A stretch of 64,000 nucleotides of DNA from Gordionus sp. m RMFG-2023. Lineage: Eukaryota; Nematomorpha; Gordioida; Chordodea; Parachordodidae. The notes under the pieces are model-generated. The model was given only the letters and a program-made list of their open reading frames with translations. It was not told where the DNA came from and made no database searches. Shown piece after piece: positions 11,100-21,719 of this stretch. The stretch spans positions 19,143,120-19,207,119 of the forward strand of contig NC_088778.1 in assembly GCF_954871325.1 (NCBI RefSeq), given 5' to 3'. The translations under genes and the position numbers were made by a program. The first letter of the stretch is position 1. Every line of letters starts with the position of its first letter.

Positions 11100-12235
11100 A
11101 TAATATTCTTACTTTGGTATTTCTGCAGCATAATTTAGTGAACCTTTATTAAATTATATTCTTCTGATTGCAACTGCATATTAACAGCATATAGTAGATT
11201 TCCTATATGTAAAATTCCTAAATATACTTCTGCCATTTATTTTTGAAATTTTTTTTCAAATATTAGGACAGCTTTTATAATCTATTTATTTTTTAAAGGT
11301 TTGTAAAATTTTAAAATTCTACGATGGCGCGTATTAGGAGGAACCTGTCAACCAACATTATGCTGACTCAATTCTGTAAATACACTCTGGTTTTTGCCAA
11401 ATTCACTAAGGAATTATCAGATCAGAAAGCTGCCATGCAATTCATTGATAATGCCAAATCTGCCATATTTACCATTATATATGGTTAGCTATGTCTTTGG
11501 ATATTTCATATCTGGAGAAAAATTTTTAAATAGTTTTATTGAAATGACATTAATTTTGTTGAAATAGGGGAGGATCAAGGGAAATGTTTTGATATCTCCT
11601 TATTAGATGCATCTTTTAGAATTGCATATGTTTGCACATCTTTCAAATCGTCAAGAATTGACCTTCTGGATTTATATCCTAAAACATTGATGATAGCCTT
11701 GCTCATTTGTGTTCTACAAAGTATACTTTTCATTTATATTAGTCGTTAAATATTATGGGGAAAGATTCTACCAACATTGTGATGTTAAGTAGCTCTCTCA
11801 GCGTCTACATGAGCGGAGGTGGGCGGGGGGGGGGGGGGTAGGAACAGTTTGCATCCTAATATCTATAAAGGGGAGGGGATAGGGGGTAGGCATTTTGGGG
11901 GGTAGGCTATAATAATCTACAAAATTTTCCATTACATTTTTAAATTATCTATGGATAACATTTTGTTATATTAGGGGGGTAGATATATATTTTTGAGGGG
12001 GGTTTGCATCCAGTGAATATACTGTCATGTAGACGCTGAGCTCTCTGAATGTTGTACTGCATGATAGGTATTTACCATTTCCGCAACTGTAGTTGCATCT
12101 GTATTATTTCTTATTTTTGAAGAATATTTTTGTTTTGCAATAGATGTTGATAGACTGCCCTGTACTGATTTATGCTTTGAAGATTTTCGATGCCTCAAAA
12201 TATCATATTCCTTTCCCCCATTGTATTAACTAAAT
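11100..12235 (-). repeat. right inverted arm of copy B carrying the 5' part of the transposase gene
   Basis: Its reverse complement aligns with the left arm of copy C (about 17340-18390). Landmarks are CCTGTACTG near 12155, the AATACAGATG block at about 12095, ATGAGCAAGGCTATCA at about 11697, and TAGGAAATCTACTA at about 11198. Translated on the minus strand it gives broken transposase peptides such as MSKAIINVLGYKSRRSILDD. With the nested MITE removed, this arm is the longest of the three. Confidence 0.75.
11799..12038. mobile_element. 240-bp hAT-type MITE with G-rich interior
   Basis: It has 14-bp perfect terminal inverted repeats, CAGCGTCTACATGA and TCATGTAGACGCTG, and a perfect 8-bp target duplication AGCTCTCT (11791-11798 and 12039-12046). 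Its presence in copy B and absence at the same site in copies A and C dates it after the spread of that family. The interior is unusually G-rich for this genome: a run of about 13 G at 11824-11838, then GGGGAGGGGAT, AGGGGGTAGG and TTTTGGGGGGTAGG. This could form a G-quadruplex on the plus strand. It has no coding capacity. Confidence 0.92.
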
Positions 12236-12888
12236 ACTGTAGAACAACTTCCCCGCACTGATTATTATTATTTTTTACATTGTAAATTTAAAATTGTTTG
12301 TTTTTTTATAAATCTTATTTATACATTAGCATAAAATATATTTTTTTACATTGTAAATTACATTTTTATAAAATTTTATCTTGTTTACATTCTTTTGTAT
12401 TTAAAAAAGATCGTTGGTTATTATTTTTAAAGAAAATTAATATATTATAATAAATCAATATGTTATTTTAATAATAAAGATAGTATTTAAGAAATTTTGT
12501 GTCGTACTATAATTACCTATTTTGAAAATTAGTTGCGTATTTTATTTTGGGAAATAGTTACCTATTTTATTTTGAAAAAGAGTTGGATATTTTATTTTGA
12601 AAAATAGTTGGCTATTTTATTATAAATAGTTGTCTATTTTATTTTGAAAAATAATTACCTATTTTATTTTGGAAAATAGATTCGATTTTATATTTATAAA
12701 AAATAATAAGCGGATAACTAAGTCAATTCTAAATCCCAGCCGCAGGTCCGGCCATTGTGGGCCTTCGGCCCGCGAATTTTTTTTTTTAGCAATTTTCATA
12801 TTTCTCCCACAATTTTTATATTACTCCCACAAAATACCGAATTTCTCCCATAATTTGAAAATTTTGAACTGGCAACCCTGTATATATA

Positions 12889-13923
12889 TTTTTTTTAAAA
12901 TCCCGTGCTTAAATCCGCGTTTATTTATTTTTACAATCCACTCTACCATAAGATTTAACAGAATTATTTTCATTTTTATTTTTAAAGTCCATCCTTCCAT
13001 AGGATTCGATAAAATTATTTTCATTATTAATCCAACCTTCCATAGGATTCAAAAAAATTTTTTATATTATTATTTTATACCGAAATTCAGGTTGCCCAAT
13101 CTAATTTTGCATTTTCACTATCATATAATCAATACTGACATTGAATAGAAATATGTCCAACCGTTCTACATTTAAAACAACTTATTAAATCAATACGATT
13201 TTCCATGACAATTGTCAATGCTTGATTTTTCAGATTACTTCTTTAATATTTGTGCAAAACCACCTCCATTATTTTAAACACAACATTTGACCGACTTTTA
13301 TCAGATATTGTAGGCGACATGTAACGGTTAAAACATTTTCCTGTCAATCATGACCTGCAAGTTAATGATTGTTTCCAAATTTTATACTTCGATTTCCCTT
13401 TATTCTCCTTCCTAATAGATACGTTAAAATCCAGGCAAGTAAAACTACCACTGCCCCTATGATATTTTTCGTTAAATCATCATATTTGGAGATTTTACGA
13501 GAAATTGATTATAAAAAAAATCTCAACTATTGTTACCAGCAATTAATATTGTTGCCAATGATAAAATACAAAAATGAGTTAGTATATTTAATTTGTTTTT
13601 GCCTTTTTTAATCCTTTATATTCTTTGCAGAAATTTTATTACTTTTTAGATATCTTATATTCTTTTTGTTTTTGGTGACGACACCATTTTTGCGATTCTT
13701 TAATAACACTTTTTCAATTTTATTTAAAATTACTTTTGCAATTTATTAAAAATATTTTTAAATTACATAAAAAAATTAATAATTATTTCTATATAAAATA
13801 ATCCAAAAACATTAATGTCCATTTCATGATATACAATTTAAAATTATCTCTCGTCTTATACATACATAATTCATAAAAAACTAATTGTCTTTCATTTTCT
13901 TTGAAAGACAAAACTAAAAGTAG
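12889..13923. other. AT-rich sequence with a short tandem repeat, no gene
   Basis: About 12935-13050 contains three degenerate copies of a roughly 58-bp unit with the core CCTTCCATAGGATTC and ATAAAATTATTTTCATT. The open frames across it, on both strands, follow the repeat and the transposon end and are not convincing. About 13600-13760 resembles the reverse of the A-rich dispersed repeat near 3000. Confidence 0.4.
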
Positions 13924-14879
13924 GGTTTGGCTAATTGCAAATGCTAAGGTAAACTGCAAATGCCAAGGTAAACTAAATGCTTAGGTAAAAATTTTTGATA
14001 TATATTCTATTAATTGGAGTAAGATTCATTTTCTCATGATATGTATAGCTTATAAAAATTATATTATTAGATATAATCAATAAATAATTAATAGATATTA
14101 ATAGTTGTATTTCCTTTTATCTCATAATAAATAGTTTAAATCCTTTAAATTAAAAATAATTATAATTACATATTAAATTTCATTAATATTAAATCCGCAA
14201 GTTGGCGTATTATTATTTTAAGAAAAAAAATTACAAATTTTCTTTGTTTTAGTATATTTTAAAATCATATTATATTATTATTTAAAAAGGTGTTTGACGT
14301 GTTTCACATGTTTGACTAAACTGAAATGCCAAGGTAAATTGCAAATGCTTAGGTAAATTTTTTTGACATATTTTCTATTAATTGGAGTGAGTTTGTTTTC
14401 TTATGATATGAATATCATATAAAAATTATATTATTAGATTTCACATAATCAATAATAAATGAATAGACAGTGTATTTTCTTTTATCTCATAATAAAAGTT
14501 TAAATCTATTAATATAATTATCTTAAAAAAAGTAATATAATAACATTTTAAATTACAATAATAAAAAATCCGCCAGTTGTCGTATTATTATTTAATTTTT
14601 TTAAATAATAATACGCCAACTTGCGGATTTAATATTAATGAAATTTAAAACGTATATAATTATTTTTAATTTAATTATACCAAAGGATTAATCTCTTTAT
14701 TATGAGATAAAAGGAAATACAACTATTAAAGTCTATTCATTTATTATTGAATATATCTAACAATATAAGTTATTTATAGAATAAGAAAATGAACCTCGCT
14801 CCAATTAAGAGAGAATATTACAAAAATTTTTACCTAAGCATTTGCAGTTTACCTTAGCATTTGTAGTTTAGTCAAACCG
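13924..14879. mobile_element. palindromic terminal-inverted-repeat element with a third internal arm
   Basis: The outer ends read GGTTTGGCTAATTGCAAATG and, in reverse complement at the right, GGTTTGACTAAACTACAAAT. Both are followed by GCTAAGGTAAACTGCAAATG. CTAAAAGTAG flanks both sides (13914-13923 and 14880-14889), so the target duplication is about 9-10 bp, longer than in hAT elements. Inside, a second copy of the left arm lies at about 14290-14595 in the same orientation. It meets the inverted right arm at about 14600 through a perfect inner palindrome AATAATACGCCAACTTGCGG. No coding sequence. A Mutator-like origin is possible from the duplication length, but this is a guess. Confidence 0.7.
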
Positions 14880-14889
14880 CTAAAAGTAG

Positions 14890-15104
14890 TCAATAACTTT
14901 CAAATAAATGATAAATTTTAAAAAAAATATTCATTAACTTCGAAGAATATGAGGTTAATGATGCTTACTACCAAGTGAATGTATGGAAATATTCTAAATA
15001 CCAACCTAATTTGCTAAATACCGACCAAAATTTATTAAAATGTAATAAGATCATTATTATTTAATATATTAATACGGAATCACGTGGTCGAGTCCGGCCT
15101 CCTA
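14890..15104. other. AT-rich spacer
   Basis: Nothing recognised apart from the CACGTGGTCGAGTCCGGCCTCC patch at about 15080-15102, which adjoins the SINE and may be part of it. Confidence 0.35.
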
Positions 15105-15215
15105 TATATTATCCCCCCAAGGATGGAACCACCAAGTTAGAATAAGAAAAAAACATGATCATTCCCGGGATTCGAACCCGGGACCATGGGATAAGTAAAC
15201 CAAGCTATTGATTTT
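15105..15215 (-). mobile_element. tRNA-derived SINE, copy 1
   Basis: Read on the minus strand it has a tRNA-like T-arm with B box (CCCGGGTTCGAATCCCGGG), then a short T-rich linker. The tail AACTTGGTGGTTCCATCC, followed by TTGGGGGGATAATAT, is shared with the copies at 55230-55355 and 55434-55530. The repeated head-plus-tail order at three places marks a SINE rather than a tRNA gene. The A-box half of the tRNA head is poorly preserved in this copy. Confidence 0.7.
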
Positions 15216-15521
15216 TTTTATATAAATTTTTATATATTAATATGAAAATTGTTATATAAACCTGATTTTTTAGTTTGATAAGAAAATGTAAAATTTTAAA
15301 ATATATTATATAAAATTAAATTATTAATTTAAAATAAAATAAATAATCTCGTAACAATCATTTATTTTAGAAAACTTTACTTATCATAATTTGAGGTGGG
15401 GTTAGTTCTTTTTAATATAACACAATAAGATCTAAATTATATAAATTAATCGAAAAATATGTTAATAACAAATTAATAACATATATTAAAAAGATTATAT
15501 TACAAAATTTAATATAGAAGG

Positions 15522-15588
15522 TTGCTGAGTGGGAAGAACGTTTTTAAAACGTTAAGTCATGGGTTCGAATCCCGTGATGTTTAAAAAA
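15522..15588 (+). tRNA. tRNA-Leu-like pseudogene or SINE head (anticodon UAA)
   Basis: An A box (TTGCTGAGTGGG), a 5-bp anticodon stem with 7-base loop (AACGT-TTTTAAA-ACGTT, anticodon TTA in DNA, reading UUA) and a T-arm with B box (ATGGG-TTCGAAT-CCCGT) are all present in order. The long variable arm expected for leucine tRNA is missing. The 7 bases on either side do not pair into an acceptor stem. It is therefore probably a decayed tRNA or a truncated SINE head, not a working tRNA. Confidence 0.5.
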
Positions 15589-16073
15589 TTTTCTTAAAAA
15601 AATTAACATTAAGATGATAGGAAAGTTGATAGGAAAAATCAAAATTAACATTAAGAATATACGAAAACGTTCATTTCTTGATTACGGTGTTATATATATA
15701 GAAAATTTAACTTGGTGTTTATAAGGAACCATTTTGCCAACTAAATACTCATAATCTAAAACATTGACTTTAAATATTTTATTATTGATTTTTTTTGCAG
15801 TCACCTGCTAGGTTAGTGTTATTCAAAATATCACTTAAAATAGAATTTTGGGATCTTCAGATGTTTGAAAAATCAAAAATTTTGTGTTTAAGCTAATCTT
15901 CATAATATTAGACAAGAAAATCAATAAATGAATAGGTGTTTCTTGCTTGTGTGTTAGTTTTAGAGGCATTAGCTTTGTAAACTATATCTGATGGTAAAGT
16001 TTACTCATTTAATCTCATAGTGTTTAAAAAGCTTTAAATATTTTTCTTTTGTCTATAAATAATTATAATATAT
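15589..16073. other. AT-rich sequence, nothing recognised
   Basis: No gene or repeat structure supported. Confidence 0.35.
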
Positions 16074-16327
16074 CAGAGACCTGCAGAGGTACCATTTGTA
16101 CGGCTTGTCCTGACCCGGATTTTTTTTTCAAAATTTTTTAGGTTTTTTACAGAACCGGCTCGGATTTTTTTTTAAAAAAAATTTTTAGTCCTTGGCATAG
16201 ATTTTTTTTAAAATATATAATTCAAAATATTTGGTTTTAAAGTAGAGTATTTTTTAAAAATATTTTTAGACCCGGCCCGGGTATATTTAAAAAAAATTAA
16301 AATATTAAGTCAGTCTGCAGGTCTCTG
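16074..16327. mobile_element. 254-bp hAT-type MITE, CAGAGACCTGCAGAG family
   Basis: The ends are CAGAGACCTGCAGAG at the left and CTGCAGGTCTCTG at the right. Flanks TAATATAT and ATATATAT match at 6 of 8 positions, consistent with a decayed 8-bp duplication. The interior alternates CCCGGCCCGG-like GC blocks with poly-T/poly-A tracts, as in its relatives at 33815, 51903 and 61047-61705. Non-coding. Confidence 0.75.
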
Positions 16328-17024
16328 ATATATATAAATACAAAAATTATTTCATCATTTACAGCTGCCTTAATGAATCTGCATTCTGAATCGATGATTA
16401 TTGTTAAGAGTAATTGTAATTTTGCAAAGATTAATTGCCTTTATAATAAAAATGATAAAAGCTAGGCATTTTGAATTTCTATAACAAGTATTTTCTTTGT
16501 TGAGTGAACTATGGTGACATATTCATTTTTTGAAAAGATAAATATGAATAAATTAAGTTGTATTAATGCAGGCATATTTTTAAAGAACATGATGAATTAG
16601 AATTTAATAGCAAATACATTCATTATGTTATTATGTGTATACTTTTTGGGTTCTGTAAAATGACATAAACTCAAGCATTCTTGTTTTTGTCGACAGATTG
16701 AAAGAAAACTTTATACTTCTACAGGACTTAATATATTTGTTATTATGTTAATTAAGTCCTTTTTGGAGGGCACTTATGGGTTGAAATAGCAAATCGAAGG
16801 CGAAAAGTATAAAACAAAATGAATTGATTCCAAGTGAGAAAAAAGAGATTAAGATTGATGACGATAAGGGGATGTCTTAAAAGAATGATGATTTGCAAAG
16901 AATATATTTAGGAAAAAACCAATGCCAAAATATTTAGAGTGGGAGGTAGTTAAAAACAGTGTATACAATTAATACACCACTATTTTGTTTATAAAATATT
17001 TTATGATTAATTAATGATCATAAT
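16328..17024. other. AT-rich sequence, no gene
   Basis: No open frame or repeat of note. The last eight bases, ATCATAAT, are the left flank of transposon copy C. Confidence 0.4.
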
Positions 17025-18617
17025 CAGGGTTGCCATGTCTTCCCCCATCAGTGGGAAACTCCCGCAATTTTTTAGTTTACACGCAGACATCTCTCTCCCG
17101 CAAAACTACCGCAACTGGAAATCTCCCGCTAAAATCTACTGCAATTTTTTAATTTCTCGCAATTTATTTTTTTAGTATTTTAACATTTTTAATATATAAA
17201 TAATAATTTTGAGAGACATTAATTGATGATTTTTATATTTTTAATAATTTTAAATATTTATTCGAAAAACATGTCTAGTTTGTAAATTTCTTTCAATTCT
17301 GTTTTATTTTTATCCAATAATAAATCAACATCATTTCATTCATATAAGTCAGTACAGGGGAGTATATCAACATCGATTGCAATACAAAAATATTCTCAAA
17401 TAATAAATAATACAGATGCAACTACATTTGCGGAAATCGTATACAATCATCTAGTTCAACATTCACAGAGCTATATCATCACAATGTGGGTCGTATCTTT
17501 TTCTCATGATATTTAACGACTTCAATATATGTGCAAACCTTTCTTGAGCCAGAACAAAAATGAGCAAGGCTATCACAAGTGTTTTAGTACCTGAATCCTA
17601 GAGGTCAATTCTAGGCGATTTAAAAGATGGGCATCCATTTTCAATTCTAACAGATGCATCTAATAAGGGAAATATTAAAACATTTCCCTTGATCTTTCGC
17701 TATTTCAACAAGAATAAGAACATTTCCATAAAACTGTTAAAAAATTTTCCTCGGATAGTGAAAAATCCAACGATGTCGTTAGCCACATATGGTAAATATA
17801 GCTGATTCAGGGTTACCAATGATTTGCATGTCAGCTTTCTGCGTTGATAATTCCTCTGTTTTGGCAAAAACCAAAGTTACCGAATTGAGGCAGCACAATA
17901 ATGAATTAATATCAATTGGCTGTATATGCCATATACTACATAATTCTTGTTAGAAGTCAATAAATTTACTATCTGTGGGTGTCTAAATAATTGTGATGAA
18001 ATGTTTTAACGAATTTAGTTCATCAACTAAAAGAGTTAATGAATTTAAAAAGTTGGAAAAAGTGGTCTGACTTGAAATGGTGTGAGTTGTTGCGATATAT
18101 ACCTATCAGGTGGTTGTCATTAATACCTGCCATCGATAGAATTTTAAAATTTTACAAACCCTTAAAAAAATACTTTTCTTAAATAAAGATTTTAAAAGCT
18201 GTCCTAAAATTTTTAAAAATTTTTACAAGTATGAAATGGCAGAAGCATATTTGGGATTCGTTTCACATGTAGGAAATCTACTTCATGCAGTTAATATTCA
18301 GTTGCAATCAGAATATTCTTTAATAAAAAGATTCATAAAATCATGCTACAGCTCTGTTCATCTCTACAGTTAAAAATTGATAATAAATTTTAAGGCGCTA
18401 TTGCTAAAAATATTATATTAAAATGTTCAAATAATACTCTAATTAATACATTTTAAATGAATATTTTTATTAAGACAATTTTAGAATATTTATAATCAAA
18501 AGTTGATTTTAATAACTCTATTTACAAATGTATAAATATTATGACCTTGGAACAGAAATCATCAATTGATGGTTTTTAATAATAAATATATTAAAAATAC
18601 CGAAAGACATTGATTTC

Positions 18618-18932
18618 TTGTTTGAGGAGATTGTAATTCTCTCTATTTTTTATGATTCGCCAAAATACTTAAAGTTAGATGGTCTAAAAGCAGAAGAGAA
18701 ATGGGTAGAATTTTTTCGTAATAACGATAAATCCCCATGCTTGGAAAAAATATGCGAGTATGTCTTCTCATTACCTCATTCTAATGCCTCATCCGAGCGC
18801 ATTTTTAGCCTGATGAGGATTGCCTGGAAAAAGGAGAGAAATCGGATTGCTTTAACAACATTAGAGGCCGAGCTAATGATTAAACAAATATATAATATGT
18901 CATGCCAGGAATTTTATAAATATCTCAATTAG
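18618..18932 (+). pseudogene. hAT transposase C-terminus, copy C, cut by a MITE
   Basis: An open frame of 104 codons holds the dimerisation domain (SLPHSNASSERIFSLMRI, ERNRIALTTLEAEL). Compared with copies A and B it lacks the last ~18 codons. These reappear after the MITE at about 19360-19408 (GKHLV..., then FKSQIKYN). Further transposase remnants with stops and frame changes extend upstream to about 17400. Confidence 0.8.
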
Positions 18933-19349
18933 AGATCTGAAAAGTTAGGCCCGCACCCGACCCGAGTCCGGCCGGGCTCGGGCCATATTATATTTAAAAT
19001 AATTGGGTTCGGGGCGGGCCTAATATTTTTTAAAAAAATTGGGCCGGGTCAGGTCGGAACTTGAAATTTTTTTTAAATTTATCAATTTTATATTGAATTT
19101 TTTATGTAAAATAAAAATTTTTGATTTTATTTATTGAAACTAAACGCCATATAACATATGTCTTTTATTTTGAGTAATTATAAAAGTTAACTTCTAAATT
19201 TAAATAAATTCGGGTCGGGCCGGTTAATTATCTTAAAAAAATTTCGGGTTCGGGCCGGGCCGGCAAAACTTTTAAAAAAAATTTTGGGCCGGGTCGGCAT
19301 AACCATTTTAAAGCCGGGCTTAAAAAATTAGGCCCGATGCAGATCACTA
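18930..19349. mobile_element. 420-bp hAT-type MITE, TAGNGATCTG family, nested in copy C
   Basis: It starts TAGAGATCTGAAAAGTTAGG and ends GATGCAGATCACTA. An exact 8-bp duplication ATCTCAAT flanks it (18922-18929 and 19350-19357). Both subterminal zones are packed with GGCCCGAC/GGGTCGGGCC motifs, giving GC islands in an AT-rich genome, around an AT-rich core. It has the same size and termini as 61257-61677. Non-coding. Confidence 0.92.
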
Positions 19350-20327
19350 ATCTCAATATCGACGGTAAACATTTAGTTCTATAATTTAAATCTCAAATAA
19401 AATATAATTAAGTTTTAGCAATGTCGCCATAAAATTTATTGTCTTTTTTCTGTAAAGATGAACACATCTGAAGCATAATTTTGTGAATCTTTGTTAAGAT
19501 TCTTCTGATTGCAACTACACATTAACAGCTAGTAGTAGATTTCCTACATGTGAAATCATTCCTAAATATACCTCTGCCATTCATTATTGAAAAAAACTTT
19601 CAAAATATTAGGAGTTTTTATAATCTTTATTTAAGAAATATTTTTTTAAAAGTTTATAAAATTTTAAAATTCCGGCGGGTGTTAGGAACATATCGCAACC
19701 AACATTGTGCTGACTCAATTCTGTAAATACACTCTGTTTTTACCAAATTCACTGAGGCATTATCAGATCAGAAAGCTGACATGCAATTTATTGTTAATCT
19801 CGAATCTGCTATATTTATATATGGTTTCAAATCGTCAGGTCCTAAAACATTGATAGCCTTGCTCATTTTTGTTCTACAAGTATAGTTTTCATTTATATTA
19901 GAGTCGTTAAATATTATGGGAAAAAGATTCTACCAACATTATGATGATAAGTATCTGTGTGAATGTTGTACTACAAGATAAGTGATTACAATTGCCGCAA
20001 CTGTAGTTTCATCTGTATTATTTCTTATTTTTGGAGTACCTTATTATGTATTTAAAGTGATACGTGATAATTAATCGCCTATCCCTATAATGTTATACAC
20101 ACATGGTAGATTTCCAAAAAAATATTTTTAATTGTAAAATTAAAATTGTTTTTTTTATAAAATTTTATCTTGTTTACATTCTTTTATATTTAAAAAAGAT
20201 TATTGGTTTTTTTTATAAATTAATATATTTTAATAAATCAAGATGTTATTTATTTTGAAAAATAGTTACCGACTTTGTATTTATATAAACTAAATAAAAA
20301 ATAATAGGCGGATAATTAAGTCAATTC

Positions 20328-21075
20328 AAAGACGCTTCCAATGACTTCATCGTACTAACATTCTGGGGTTATGATAACATGTCGGTGTCTTTTACCGAAG
20401 CAGCGCTGCTCTTAAGTATACAAGAAAGGCGGATTCAGATTCCCCCGCAATCGAGATCGTCGTTACTCAGATTTTTATAAGACTTGACTTCCCTAATTTC
20501 ACGGCCATATTGCAAAATATCCAATGGATGCCCACAGATGACATACCTGCCGACGAATCATCAAGACATTGAACCGGCGACCGCGCCCAATGCCACCCAA
20601 ATGATTAAAACCAATGCCTCACTATTCGGATCGGAAACCATCCATACTCTCATTGATCTCAGGAATGTCGGAACCATCATCCACAATCTGGGTCCTCGAG
20701 CAATTCTCATTCCACTCGTTAGAGGACTTATCACCTTAAATTTAAATTAAGTACGGACAATCCAGCCGACGAACTTGGATCTTATATATTTCCGCTTCTA
20801 CCCACGAATAACGCCAACGAAACTAGCATTATCAACAACATTAGTGACCAAGCCAACTTAGAGATATCCCTCTTCGGTTTAGAAACAATAGAACCCCCCC
20901 CCCCTCCCCTTTTATATCTGGCCTGCTCATAGAAATAATAACAACCTGACGATTGGATGAAGTCTCAATCAATTCCACATATCTCCTATGAAATATCCAA
21001 GGATACTCAAGCCGAAAAATTTCAACAATTATTAATTAGAACACAACGCCCCCACGCTTATAATAGATATATATT
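20328..21075 (+). pseudogene. GC-balanced coding-like fossil, probably part of a retroelement
   Basis: Base composition changes abruptly at 20328 from AT-rich to balanced and returns to AT-rich near 21075. Several stretches translate to ordinary non-repetitive protein, for instance around 20484-20750, but I recognise no domain. Composition resembles the retroelement fossil at 56230-58125, so a shared origin is plausible but unproven. It is broken, with several interruptions. A short C-rich run lies at about 20888. Confidence 0.4.
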
Positions 21076-21719
21076 GCGATTAACAAATTACCTTCATTGT
21101 TTTTGCTTTTTTTGATTAATATATTACTATTCGTAATTATTATTCACCATTACTTCATATTATATTATATAAAAAATCTTCAGCTTAGATTAAAATATAA
21201 CGATAAGTACAAGTCAAAAAGGCCGATATACTTGGCTAAATTAAATAATATATAATTTTTCTAGATAGACATTTGTAATTCAAAATTAATATTACATTTT
21301 TCGAATATATTTTTTTAAAAATGTTAAGATCTATCAAAAAACAAAGGACTAGACTTTTATAAGAGTAACATAATAGGCTTTCGAGCTTTATTATTGGCTT
21401 CGCAAATCGAAAAAATTTAATAGGGCAGTCCATGATTTCTGAGATACAAATTTGACCTTTAAATATTTATTACTCTCAAAAAAATTTACTATCACTAAAT
21501 AATGGCAAAAATAGGATGTTTGTCACTTTTATAGATTTTGTTTTGGTGTACCGACTCTTTTTAAAATAATTTTGTTAATAAATTTTACATTTTGATTTCG
21601 GCTATTAAACTTCTTAAGCACTTGTTATCAACCGAGCACTAAAAAATGATATAAGTAAAAAATGATATAAGTTTCATCTTTAATGCAAATTTGACAGGTC
21701 TAAATTTGACTTTGAAATA
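21076..21719. other. AT-rich sequence, no gene
   Basis: The minus-strand frame at 21236-21433 shows no recognisable domain. Nothing else supported. Confidence 0.35.

Larger units (their letters stand above)
9721..12880 (+). mobile_element. hAT transposon, CAGGGTTGCC family, copy B (both ends present)
   Basis: It starts CAGGGTTGCC at 9721 and ends GGCAACCCTG at 12880. Both sides are flanked by TATATATA (9713-9720 and 12881-12888), an 8-bp hAT target duplication. The left subterminal zone (9740-9875) carries about eight CTCCC(A/G)CAA motifs, and similar motifs recur near the right end (12800-12850). The plus-strand transposase gene occupies 10215-10907, but the outer part of the left inverted arm seen in copy C is deleted here. 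The right inverted arm (about 11100-12235) is intact apart from a nested 240-bp MITE (11799-12038). A GC-rich block with GGGCCTTCGGCCC lies at about 12736-12772. Confidence 0.92.
17025..20327 (+). mobile_element. hAT transposon, CAGGGTTGCC family, copy C (right end lost)
   Basis: It begins CAGGGTTGCC at 17025 with the same CTCCCGCAA-rich subterminal zone as copy B. It carries the fullest left arm of the three copies (about 17330-18390), then the transposase C-terminus (18618-18932), then the right inverted arm (about 19400-20060). The match with copy A stops at GTCAATTCAAAG (20327), immediately before the GC-rich palindrome and right terminus that copy A has at 2620-2767. A compositionally different segment follows, so the right end was removed or displaced. 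A 420-bp MITE (18930-19349) is nested inside. Confidence 0.88.

Noticed and set aside
12669-13148. 159-codon plus-strand open frame
   Set aside because: It starts inside the right end of transposon copy B and crosses its terminus and a tandem repeat; composition is low complexity.
15160-15190. Functional tRNA on the minus strand at the GGTTCGAATCC box
   Set aside because: Only the T-arm half is preserved, and the conserved 3' tail shared with two other loci marks a SINE.
15522-15588. Functional tRNA-Leu gene
   Set aside because: Anticodon and T arms are good, but the acceptor stem does not pair and the long variable arm is missing.
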